Assembly (NCBI GenBank): GCA_015143295.1
Contig: CM026551.1
Coordinates: 18,404,543-18,468,542, forward strand
Length of the DNA: 64,000 nt
Reading direction: 5' to 3'
Source of the DNA: Tetracentron sinense
Lineage: Eukaryota; Streptophyta; Magnoliopsida; Trochodendrales; Trochodendraceae
Part shown: positions 36,401-49,100 of the stretch, piece by piece
Layout of the letters: every line of letters begins with the position of its first letter
How positions within the stretch are numbered: the stretch's first letter is position 1
Program-made: the position numbers and the translations under genes
The notes under the pieces: model-generated
The model's input: only the letters and a program-made list of their open reading frames with translations
What the model was told of the DNA's origin: nothing
Databases searched by the model: none

Positions 36401-39400
36401 GAGAATAACCCCCGGAATAATACTCCGGGCTACTTCCAAATTACCTTCAACCTTGACAAAGCCCAACTAGGTAAGAATCCCCGTAGGGCAAGGTTCTAAA
36501 TGTCGATATCGCTCAACATGTCGGAGCCGTGGAAAAAAGATATATCAGAGACATATCGGAAGATATATCGTTTATCGGTGATTTTTGAAAAAAATGGTAA
36601 AAAATAGGGCAAAACATGGAATTTTGTAATGAAACTTCAAGAAATGTTAAAATAGATGTTAATACACCTTTAAAAATAAAAACATTTAAGAAAATAACAA
36701 TGTATATAAGAGATGCAATGAGAAGAGAGCAAAGATGTGCGCGTACGAATGACGATAATGTATGATTTATTCATGTTTCATTCATTTCTCAATTAATCAT
36801 AAATTCATAATTTATAAGATTCATAATAATACAAACATACATAATACAACCTACCAAAAAACCTACAATCACCATCAGAAGGAGTTACGCAGAGGTTCGA
36901 TGTCATCATCTTTGTCTCGACTTAGCTGGCTATAGTGAAAAATACTTCCTAGTAGATCACCAATAAATGTTAATGTCAAACACATAATATAATCATGTCC
37001 CAAAACCCGTGATACCTTTTTTTTTTTTTTAATGATTATCCATGTTAATTGTTTTAGACATATGGAAAAGCTTATGAATTCACGTTAAAGTTGATAAAAA
37101 TTAAAATTTAATTTAATTTCTCAAACTATATATGCAATTGATGAACTCAATGTTTTTTCAATGTTTTTACAGGACTGAAACAACATGAAAGGGAGAGGAG
37201 ATGGTTAAATGATTGAAGACCCTACATCAAGAGAAAAAGAAGACAACTGTAATTTTATTTGACTATGAAGTGGATGTAATTATGTAAAAAGAAGTTGATG
37301 CAATTTTATTTGACTATGGTGGATGTAATTAAAAAAAAAACGAAGTGGATGTAATTTTATTTGACTATGAAGTTGATGTAATTATGTTATAAAAAGTTGA
37401 TTCAATTTTATTTAAATGTGCGGGACTCCTGTTTAAGTTTTAAATTTTAGAAATTATAGAGTGGTGGAATTACTCGGGCTAATTCTTTTACAATATAAAA
37501 AATATTGCACAATGAATCACTAACAAATATAATCAAGTTAAACACATAATATAATCAACTCTAATCGCCTCTTTTTTTTAAATGATTATCCATGTTAATT
37601 GTTTTGAAAATTTGAAATACTATGACTTTATGAATGCACATTAGAGTAGAAAAATAATTGAAGTGGATGTAATTTTCCTAAGACAATGTGCAGACCAATA
37701 ATCAAGTTTTAGCAATATATATAACAATAACTAAATAAAAATACACATGAATTTCAAGTATAATTCTTAAAAATTAAAATAGAAAAAAAGGCTTTACCTT
37801 AAAAATTTTGATACTTTTTAAAATTGGATGTATAATATAAATCAATATTAGTTTATAACATAAGTTTATAAAATATTATTTTTTGTCATATAATATAATT
37901 TCTAATATGGCAAACCAGTTTTATAAATTTTTTGTCTTCAAAATAGTATGTTCTATAATTTTTTAAGATTATGCAGTAAAAATAGTATATTAACTTATAA
38001 ATTTTGTACTAAAAAATATGTTAACTTATTAGTCAAAGTGATTACTGATTAGTCAAAGTATGTTAAATTTTTTTGCTAAAAAGTATAGCTAAGTGATTAC
38101 TGATTAGTCAAGGTATTATAATATTTTAAAACAACCCTTATGAGGTTAGGGATATTACATATAAATAAATTTTAATTTATAAAATACAAGCATTTTTAAT
38201 TTTAATTTATAAATTTTAAGTTTATAAATTTTAATTTTAATTTTATTTTATTTTATTTTAAATCAACATAAGTTTATAAATTTATAAATAACATAAGTTT
38301 ATAAATTTTAATTTTAATTTATTTTAAAACAACCCTATGAGAGTGAAGTTAGATAACCCTTATAAGGGTTTTAACATTTTTAAGTGTATGAGTGACGTTA
38401 GAAAACCCTTATAAGGGTTATCTGTTTTTAAGACCAAAGCTTGTGATCATGATTCATTGCAGACGACAACAGAACAAACCCAAAAAAAAAAAAACGAGCA
38501 GAGCTCGGAAATGGGGGGAGCCGAGGAAGGAGGATCCTTAGCTTGGGTTTGGGAGTTTGGCAACGACGATGGCGACTGCGAAGAAGACGGTGGACGGCGA
38601 CGGTGGATGGCAAGAGTGAACGGCCACGGTACCCTCTGGCCTCTTCTTCCTCCTTCTTCTTCCTTCTTCTTTCTTCTAAATCAACCCTTTTTTTTTCTAC
38701 TAAATCAAAACTATTAATCTCAAGATGTTTTTCAATTGCATGAGTGATCTGAAGATTGATCTGTGATTTCCCCTTTTTTTTTTTTTGGATGGATGCCTGC
38801 TTCTCTCCTTTTGGTCGATATCAGTATGTTATCGCTGATATATCGTCGATATCGGCGATATATCGGCGATAACCCCCGATACTGTGTAATTTTTCCCTTC
38901 CAGCATGTCGATGCATCGGTCAACACCGAAATCAAAATATATCGGCGATATATCGCCGATAATTTCAATATTACGAACCTTGTCGTAGGGTACGAGGAAA
39001 AACCCAACATACGCCCAACCACGATAGGATTCTCCCCCATATCCCAAAAGCAAAAGGGCAATGAAATAGTAGGTGATCGACTGATTCTTCATCTTTAAGG
39101 CACATAAGACATCGATTGGCCATCTTCCAACCTCTATTTTGCAAGTGATCACATGTAAGTATTTTATCCAATGCTACCGAACAAAGAAAAAAGGATACTT
39201 TGGATGAGATATTCGGATTCCAAACCTGTTTATGCAGGAAGGGAACCCCTTGGGCCACTCTGGAGACCTCATATAGAGATCTCACCGAAAACTGACCCCT
39301 AGTGTTACTAGCCCAAATTCTGACATCTCTAAGATGAGGATGAATTATAGTAAAATGAAGCCACTCCAGCAAGCTAGATACACTTTCGAGTTCCCAATCT

Positions 39401-42400
39401 TGAAGGTTTCTTCTAAAATTCAAACTCCAAGAATATTATTATCCACTTTCTCAAAGCAAGACTCCACTAATGCTTTCCTATCTGATGCTATCGCCACAAG
39501 TTGCTGAATTCTTCCTTGAGCGTTATTTGGCCGCACCATCTATCCGACCAAAATTTGACATCTCTGCCTGAACCAACTCGAAACGTAATGTGTCTAGAGA
39601 AATCCTGCCAGCTTTTCATGATACCTTTCCATAGACCGCACCCGTGGGATCCACGGACAGGTTTGGGGCTCCACCTCGAAGACTCGCCGTACTTATGAAA
39701 TATCGCTTTTCTCCACAAGGACTCCCTTTCTGACCCAAACCTCCATAGCCATTGCCGAGGAGAGCTTTGTTACACTCAACTAGAGGGCGCACTCCTAACC
39801 CGCCTTCCTCGAAAGGATAACAGATAGATCTCCAATCCACTAGGTGATATTTTCTAGCACCATCTCTATCATTCCACAGGAAATTACGTTGTAATCTTTC
39901 TAAAATGTGAGTCACTGAAGTTGGGATGATAAAAAGCAAAAGGAAATATTTCGGTAAACTATTAAGACAACTTTTGAGGAGGGTCATTCTACCCCCTTTG
40001 GATAACTTCATGGAACTCCACCTAGACAACCTCCTCTGAAAGCGCTCTATCACCGGATCCCAGATCGCTTTATTTTTGAATCTTGCCCCTAGAGGAAAAC
40101 CCAGATATGTTGCCGGTAATGCTCCTTGCCGACATCCCAAAATAGCCGCTAACTCAAACCAATTCGACATCTCACCAATCCCATACATTGTGCCCTTTGC
40201 TAGATTAACTCGTAATCCAGACACTGCCTCGAAACATCTCAGAAGACTTCTGAGAATTGCTAGATAGTGAAGATTCAAATCATCGAATCATATCATAGAT
40301 CTGGTTATTTATCCAAAAATAAGATAAGAGTGTTATATTTAGCTTGAAATGGGAAAGAAACTAAAATTTTTAAAAGAATCATTAAGGAATGTAACAGGGC
40401 TCATATAGTTCTGGGTATTACCTAAACCTTTACGTAACGGCCGTTTCGTAACGGTTTCGGCGAAATTTATTACCATGCTTCTAAGAGATCCCCTAGTATT
40501 TGAATGACCTAGTCGGACATGCTTTTGAATATTTTTTGGACCCTGGCAATGTGGTGTTTCATCTTGAAAACACCATTATTAGCACTCATTCCCACAATAA
40601 TTGCATCTAAGTACCATTTAATTATAGGATATACCATGGAGCAACATTCAAATGTAACATCATGATTGTGTACCTGAAATTTAACACCATTCCAAATTAG
40701 GAAAATCCCATCAAGGAATAATGATAAATCACTAAAACAAGAGTCGCCACCGATTCAAAGTTAAAGGGAAAAATAGGAACCCTAAAAAGTATGGATTAAG
40801 GCGGGTCTAAGAACTAGAGATCTAGGTAAGAGATTCGATTAAATTAGAGAAAGGTGTTGGGCACACTTAATTTCCATCTAATGATGGTTGCCTACTCCCT
40901 AAATCTAAATCAAACAATAGGAAACCGAATTATCATGTGAAAATAAAATCATGCTAAAACAGATCATCATATTCAAATAGCAACAAAAAAAATAGAATAA
41001 TCATGCTAATCATTCAGCCAAAATTATCATGCTAAAACATAATTAAACATGCTGAAAAAAAAAACCATAAACAAAACTGAAATAAAATCCTAAACTAATG
41101 GAGCTTAACCCAAAAGGGCTGCCTACGTACCCATCTTCATGGAATCAAGCCACACATAGTTCCAAATAGCACGCTAACTAGACTTAAACATAATTTTTTG
41201 GATTTTTAATTTTCTGACTTTTTTGTGCGTTGTTTTGGAGTTTCTACTGTTTTGGATTTTTGATTTTTTAAATAGCCTAAGCAGTTTTAGCCCATGCAGG
41301 GATGGAGCATCGAATAGGGGCAAGTCTAAACTAATCCTATGGTTAAAACTATCCTAAAAACAGTAAATCAGTACCTGAAAATTTTGAACAGGAGAAACCA
41401 TAACAGAGGCCTATGCAGCACAAAACCCAAGAACAGATATGATTTCTGTTTGCACACATGGGCCGCCGTTTGGAACGGCGTCCCACTCAATCCTTGGCAA
41501 CCATTCCAAACGGAGACCCTGCTCTGGATAGCTATAGCAGACTGCTCCAATTCTATTACAGTCCAAAAACTTGCCTGAACCATAACTCGGGCTTTCAGAC
41601 CCCCAAATCAATTGGGGTTTTTTTTTCCTGTATTTTCTAAATTCAGTCCAAAATAAATTGGGATTTTTCCAGAAAAGTGGTGATTATATATCTATTTCCT
41701 AGATTCCAGGGATTTAATTTAGGATAAATCTCAATTTTTATCACACTCTAAATTCAATTGAGCCTTGATCAAGCCTAAGCAAGGTTTGCACGCAAACCAA
41801 GGAATGACCAATGGCATCTGGTTATCATACAAGCATGATAATACACTATGGCAATCTAACTCCCATCTCCTTAATCATGCATATTTCGCATCCAAATAAA
41901 TAAAAAAAGAAAGAAGAAGAAGAATGATAAAGTAAAATAGAACTTGAAATCCTAATCTAAGAGGTAGAGAATTACACACCTAAAACCCTCCGACGGGTGA
42001 CAAATGAGATCCCCCAAAGTATAAAAGAAAAGAGAATGATGAGAATCCTCCTTTACAAATCCCCCAGCAAACAGTAGAAGTCTTTCTGTTTGATCAACTC
42101 CTTTAGATAATGAAGGTAATTCAACAGCAATTACTCTTGTGATTCTTATTCGATTTGAGAGTGTCTTTTGGGTGTCAAAAGTCTCAAGTCTCAATTTCGG
42201 ACCCCTTTATAGAGCCAGAGATCCCCATTGAAGAAAATCTTTTTAAAAAATGGCAATTTCTTTCAAAAAAAAATAGGGGGGGGGGGGGGGGGGGGGGAAT
42301 CTGCACTAGGCCATCATTTCAAATGGTGGCCCTTCCAAATTCACTCCGCGCGTTACTAAAAGGGTACCGGAGTCCGAATTTCAATCATATTTAGGTAGGA

Positions 42401-43081
42401 CCGCCGTTTCAAACGGCGACCAAACCTTCTATTTTAAAAGAACTGTTTCTAAATGTATTTAATTCTGGAAAAAATATCAAAAGGTTGGGCCCAGGGCAGA
42501 ATTCTAGGTAATAGAGGAAAACCCTATTCCTTCGCAGATTTGTAGGCAACCAAATAAACAGTTAAGAACAATTAGGAAAACAAAAGAGGAAATAATAGGA
42601 ATTTGTTGCACCCAAATGATCCCTCTTTGGTGTAGAAAGCGTTAAGAAAGAGCCGGCAACGAATTCCATGTGAGTATTGGAGAACTCTTGATTTCTTCGA
42701 TGTAGGGTTTTATTTAAAGAGAAACTAAAGTAAAAAACGCAAAATAAAAAGATAAAATTTTCTAAGTCACGGTTCCATACTGAACATGACTTAAAGATGA
42801 AGGTCAAAAACATCAATCATATCGAATCTTATGATCCATACGATTCAATTGCAATTGTATGCAATTAGGCCTAAATTGTGATTTTAGTCCTTTGATTTGA
42901 ATCATTATCCCTGTGATGCATTTCAAATCTTACAATTTGATCTAAAGAGTCGTATTTGACAACAATGATTTTTCAAGCTAATATCAAAAGTGATAGGTTT
43001 CAGCCAAGAAGACAACAATATGCGGAGGTAAACAAGACTTATTACCAAACAAATATACATAATCTAGTGATATATGATATG

Positions 43082-43121
<40 letters not shown>

Positions 43122-46100
43122 GACATATCTAACAATCTCTGTGGTCTACAACTAATTCTTCTTTTAAATTTTGGAATTTTTTTATTTATCCTCTTTCTAT
43201 CTTTCTTTTGCACGGCAAAATTCATCCCGGGACCAAGTTGCTTTATCAAGATGACTTGGAACTTTAGATCACAATTAGGGGTGTAAGGCCCTTAGATAAT
43301 TTTTAGTTAATCAAAATTTTTTTTTGAAAAAATGATGGACAATCTTTTAACGTTACTAATAGGTAAAACAATTTTCCCTTAACCATTCATACAATCCACA
43401 AGAATTACCTCACGCTTAGTTTGAACCATGCATTCATGCAACATATCTGAGAAGAGGAATGATAAAAGAAAAAAAAATCTACCTCATATAACACTCAAGT
43501 ACCAAACAAATGATTATTTGATTACTTTACAATTTACATGATCAACGAGCTGGTGATGTTTTGATCAATATAGAACCAAATCCAAACTTCTCCAATTCAT
43601 GCTCAATTGGTTGATGGTTATTTCCTGTAGGATTAGTTATAGGATCGACTAGTTGTGGTACAAGTCAAGCTGTTGAGCTTTGAACTTTCAGCAGTAAAAA
43701 ATAGAAGTCTCGATTGAATTGAATAATTTTATCATAAGAATATGAAAATAGCTCAAAATGGCATACTAAAATTACCCCAAGTACAAATCATACACCCTCC
43801 TCCAAAGATGCCACCGTCTGTGAACAACACCAATTTCCTATAAAAGAACCAATAAACTTTGAAATCATTAGAAACCAGAACTTGTACCTAACACATATTA
43901 CAGTATCAAAATTAATTAAACCATGGATATGCCATGTTAATGTAACAGAGAAATCAAATTGGCATACCTTACCATCTATCTCCGCATATATTGTGCTGGT
44001 TATCCACCAAAATGGCCTGCGAACCTAAACGTAGTAATAAATAAGCCATGAAGCTGCAATAACAATATATCCAACACCAAAATGCATAGCAATTTACGCT
44101 TAGTTTGAGAGGGAATAATGCACACAAGTTCTCACCCTAAAGAGCTCATTACCCATGGCATCAGTTATGTAAGCAATGAAAGGGCGCCTTGAGCGAAGCA
44201 GCTGCAGAATTGTGTAATAAATTTCACATTTCAGCAGAAAAAATAATATCAATAAAATGAACAGAAGTACCTGGTGCATGTATAACCATTGGATACAGTA
44301 TTGAATATTTTGTGGATAATGGAGGAAGAACTTTCAAAAATCACTGTACACCCATCATTATTCTTCTTATTTGTTTATACAATATTAGGAGTATCTAATG
44401 CACAAATTGGCTGATACAGTAGTAGTAATGGTGTCAATGTTACCTAATTATCTTACATATCTGAGGCTGATTAATAGGGGTTTAGGACATCGATCAACTA
44501 TTGATTTGGGTTCAGGTCCACATGTTAATGACCGACTAGGAATAGGATGTGCTATCAAGAACCCAACAGGTATTTGGATATGAAATTTTTTAAAGTTGTT
44601 AAGCGTGAAATTATTTACTTCTGTCAAATTTTTTGTTTATTACTTTAATTTCTTTGGTTTGTTTATTGTGAAGTTCAATGCTCAAGCATCGCGAACTTGA
44701 GTCTAGAATCTAGATAAGGTATAGGATATTTGATTGGTTGGATAAAAGGAGGTCCTCGTAAGCTGAAGAGAGTTATATGAGTTCAGAAGGGAGGGACAAA
44801 CTCAAGTGTGACCATTGTAGGAGATCGAGGCACACTAAGGAAGACTTGTTGGGATCTAGTTAGTAGACCGGCAAAATCGAAGGATTGAAATATCGAAAAT
44901 ATCGGGACAATATATCGCCGATATATGTCGATATCGCCCAACACCGACACATCTATACCATGTTGCCAAAATCCACTCATCATGGACAGTCATCTACTAC
45001 ACATAACATTCCATCGACAAATTCTACTTCATCTGGGCCACTTCCTCCCTCCCAAACTTTCTCTAGGGAGATGTTGACAGTTCCTCGGGATGAACTTCAA
45101 AGCCTTCGCCTGCTTATTTGCTTAGTTGGGTCATTCATCTCCATCATTCACTTTTCTTGCCCAGTCATGTATCAATGCTTCCGCTTCTGCACATCATGTC
45201 TCTTCTTTACCCTTATCTAGCTACTCTTGGATTATTGATTCAGGGACATTTGATCACATGTCTAGTACGTCTTCTATTATTGCCGCCTATTTATCGATGC
45301 TTATTCGAGCTTCGAAGCCCATTTAAGCGATTGAAGCAGGCACTACATTGAATCGGTCTACGAACTCAGTCCTGAACTCAAGAGGCAAGAATGGACGGAT
45401 GCTTGAGGAGTTCTAGCGTTGACAACAGCAGCGGGAGAATTACGTGAATGACAAGACCGGCCTGACTTGAAGGCTCTTCCCTCTTCTTATAATTCATATA
45501 TTAATAGTGTTAAAGTCAAGGTTGTTGATGGTTCTCTTTCCTCACTATCTGGAAAGTGGACCAGCGCATCTCTCCTATACTTTTTTGTCTTTTGTTTTTC
45601 ATGTACCTAGTTTTTCTTCTGATCGCTTATCTGTTAGTAGTTTGACTAAGAATTTAAACTATAGTGTAACTTTCTTTTCTTCATATTGTGTATTTTAGAA
45701 TCTGAAAACACTACAAATTGGGAGTGATCGTAAAGTTGATGGTCTTTACCTCCTAGATTCGGCGCGGACTTATCCTAGTGCATACCAGTCTTGTAGTAGT
45801 GGTAATAAAAACCAAATTATGCTTTAGCATAACCGGCCAAGTCATTTGTCTTTTCAATCCTTAGAATTAGTTTTTTTGAATCTATTTACTTCTATTAGTC
45901 CACTAAATTTACAGTGTGAACTAGCGAAACATTATCGTTTCTTTTCCTCTGAGCAATAAAAGAAGTTAGTTTCCTTTTGATTCTGTTTATTCTGATGTGT
46001 GGGATCCTTCCCTGCTTTGTTATTTTTGGCTTCCACTATTTATTTGGTTTGTGGATGACTACATCTGGTATACTTGGATTTATATGATAAAAACTAGAGA

Positions 46101-49100
46101 TGAAGTTCCTCATCTCAATCATGTTGTTCATACGATGGTAAAGACGCAGTTTGACAAGACTATCCAACTTCTCAGATCAGATAATGATCGGGAGTACTTA
46201 AAAGGACCATTACAATCCTATCTGACATAACATTGAGTAATTCACCAAAATAGTTGTATCAATACTTCACAGCAAAATGGAGTGGCATAAAGAAAAAATA
46301 GACACCTTTTGGAGGTAGCTAGAAGTCTTATGTTGGCGATGAAGGTAGAGAAACGATACTGGTCAGGCGTCGTACGTACTACTACATATCTTGTCAACCG
46401 TATGGCATCAATTTTGTCCCTTAAATCTCCACATCAGTGACTACTTCCTAAACATCTTGTTTTTAGTATTCTTGTTAAAGTTTTTGGTTATGCCTATTTA
46501 GTTCACATTTTGGGTCCAATTCGTTCTAAATTGGATCCTAAATCTATCAGATGCCTATTTCTAGGTTATTCATTCATTCATAAAGAGTACGAGTATTACG
46601 GTCTTCTATCCAGCAAGTGATTTGTCTCTATGGATGTTCTTTTGAGTTTGTCCCTTATTTTTTTGTGTTCTTCAAGGGTAGGATGGTAATAATGAAGAGA
46701 TTCACCTTCCTCTCCCCACTCCGTTTTCTAGTGATCTTCCATCTATGATTCAGCCATCTATTTTTCCTCATCCATCTTTTGGGTCCTCTGGTGGAGAGAA
46801 CAAAGATTTTAACACCCACTCCAAGTCCAAGCGACTGAAGGTAACAACTACATTAACAGAGCAACCTTCTCTTCCTGTAGTTGTGAATTTAGAGCCTTCT
46901 CTTCGTAAATTTACCTTTACCTTTACCTTCTACTGGTCCAGGCGACCTAAGGTACTATTAGAAAACATTTGCTCCAGTTGCTATTTTGAACTCAGTTCGA
47001 GTATTGTTGTCAACCTATCTTGGCCTCTTCACCAACTAGATGTGAAGAATGCATTTCTTCACGTGGACTTACAGAAAAAATTAAAGAAGGCGGTCTATGG
47101 AGTAAAGCAATTTCCTAAAGTCTGGTTTAAAAGATTCAGTGGAGCCGTGAAGAAATATGGGTATATCCAAAGTCATGTTGATCACACATTATTTATGAAG
47201 CATTTGGGAGGAACTACTACAGCCTTAATTGTCTATGTGGACGATATTGTGGTAACAGGTGAACCCTCAAGAGGTTCAAAAGTTAAAAAAGTTCCTTGCT
47301 AGATAGTTTAAGATCAAGGATTTTGGTCCTTTACGATACTTTCTTAGAATTGAGATTGTCAGGTTGAAGAAATGCATATTTATCTCCCAAAAGAAGTGTG
47401 TCCTAGATTTATTACAAGACACTGGCAAGATGGATGTAAATCCTGTTGATACACCTATGGCAGCTAACCAGAAACTTGATATTGAAGGAGGTGAAGCTCT
47501 AGAGGATATTGGAATGTTTTAGACGCTAGTTGGAAGGCTCATTTATTTGTCCTTGATATGGTCAGATATTGCTTATGCGGTAAGCGTAATTAGCAAGTTC
47601 ATGCATAAGCCCTATACTATACATTTGGAGACAGCTGACAGAGTGCAGCAACACCTTACAAGTTACATCTGCGTCGGGATATACTGATGTCGATTGGCTA
47701 GGCTCAGTTACAAATAGGGGATCCACTTGAGGCTTTGCACACTTGTTAGTGGTAATCCAGTTACGTGAGAAGTCAAAAACAAATCGTTATTGCAAAATCT
47801 GGTGCCGAAGCAAAATACAGGGTCATGGCTCATGGGACTTGTGAGTTATTATGGATTCAAATTCTAATAACAGAGCTTGGTTTTCCAGTCCAGTCAAATA
47901 TTAAACTGTATTGTGATAACAAGGTAGCTATTAGTATTGTGCACAACCCTAACAAGCATGACAAGACAAAACACGTTGAAGTTGCAGACACTTCATGTAA
48001 GAAAAGGTTGCTTCCAAAGTTCGGAGTCTTCTTTATGTCACGACAGAAGATTAGTTAGCAGATATCCTCACCAAAGCAGTAGCATCTAATCGGCACAGTG
48101 ACATTGTCGGAAAGATGGGCATGCTAGACATCTACACTCCGCTCGAGGAGGAGTGTTGTAATGGGCGTAAAAAATAAGTCCATTACTCTTTACTTTATTA
48201 ATGTCTATTTTTCTACCTTATGTTCTAGTGCTTTTATTACTTTTACTTAAACGGCACTTATGTCCTTTTATCTCTTCAATAATATATAAATGAGAACTAG
48301 AGGGGATGGAGATAACTTCTTTCTTCTTCTCTATTTATCTCTTTCTCAAACCCTGAATCACCAAAACCCTAGTTTTCTACTAAACTCTTTTAAAATGGAA
48401 GTCCACTGTATCAAAAACCAATCCATGTAAGAACAAAATCTTGGCATTGACCAATTATCTTCAAAGTTTGATTGCTTTTCTACAAACCGCAACAAAGAGC
48501 TAGAGTTTCCTGCAAAGGATATTACCTCTCACCCAAGGTTTAAAAAAATGGTTTCGGACACCGTAACGAAAACGGCCGAAACCTTTACGTAACGGTTTCG
48601 GCCTTTACTTAATTTTTTTTTTCTTTTTTGCTTAAAAAAAATCCAATAAATTCCAATAAATAGAAAAAAAATAAAAAAAACATATAATAAATGAATAACA
48701 AGATATTTTTAAAGTCAATATGAAGCTCAAAATTTAGAAATAAGGAAATTAGATGGGTCGAGAGTTGAAATATACCCGAAATAAAGAACTTGCCTTGGAT
48801 TCCTTCAAATCTTTGAATTAAACCCCAAATCAACAAAAAATAAAAGGATTTTAGGAAAAAAAAAAGGTACTAAGAATAGGTAGAGAAGAAGAGAGGAAGC
48901 AAAGATGAGATTTTAGAATGAGTTTAGGGATTTTCGAAACCCAGTCCTACGACCGAAACCTTTACGTATCGGGCTTAACGCCCGTTAAGTAATGGTTTCG
49001 GGTGTTTCGATTTTGTTTTAGGATAAAATGGTAAAGGTACGGTATCGAGTATCAGAGACCACCAAAACCTTTGCGTAACGGGCATTACGCAACGATTTTG

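Larger units (their letters stand above)
36092..40266 (-). mobile_element. 5'-truncated LINE, split by a family B element
   Basis: The minus-strand poly-A is at 36091-36101. The flanks GTGAAGATT (36083-36091) and GTGAAGATT (40267-40275) are the target duplication. The 5' side (40260-38983) encodes the end of a LINE reverse transcriptase ([56 protein letters not shown]) and the zf-RVT zinc domain ([34 protein letters not shown]). The 3' side (36466-36257) holds [18 protein letters not shown]. Frameshifts interrupt it. 36489-38982 is a later insertion. Confidence 0.85.
35676..40477. mobile_element. hAT-like family D, outer element with nested insertions, 4.8 kb
   Basis: Starts CAAGGTTTTAAATAACAG and ends CGAAATTTATTACCATG. 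Flanks CTTCTGAG (35668-35675) and CTTCTAAG (40478-40485) form an 8-bp duplication with one change. Subterminal GTAACGG/CCGTTAC words match the intact small copy at 48534-49118. Without the nested LINE and family B element it would be about 0.6 kb. Confidence 0.7.
44640..48414 (+). pseudogene. Ty1/copia retrotransposon relic (gag-protease-integrase-RT-RNase H)
   Basis: On the + strand, opposite to the host scramblase gene and inside its 15.7 kb intron. In order: a gag zinc knuckle [13 protein letters not shown] (about 44797) broken before its last Cys; the protease [12 protein letters not shown] (45228); GAG-pre-integrase KVDGLYLLD and a HNRPSHLSF block (45735-45860); integrase core [20 protein letters not shown] with [11 protein letters not shown] (46050-46205); reverse transcriptase [11 protein letters not shown] and YVDD (47040-47245); RNase [21 protein letters not shown] (47800). 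Many stops and frameshifts occur. No 5' LTR or primer site was found, so it is 5'-truncated. Confidence 0.85.

Noticed and set aside
38732..39152. Overlapping frames of 107-111 codons on both strands rich in Ile-Tyr-Arg-Arg-Tyr
   Set aside because: They are translations of the ATATCGGCGAT palindromic array at the right end of a family B element plus LINE sequence.
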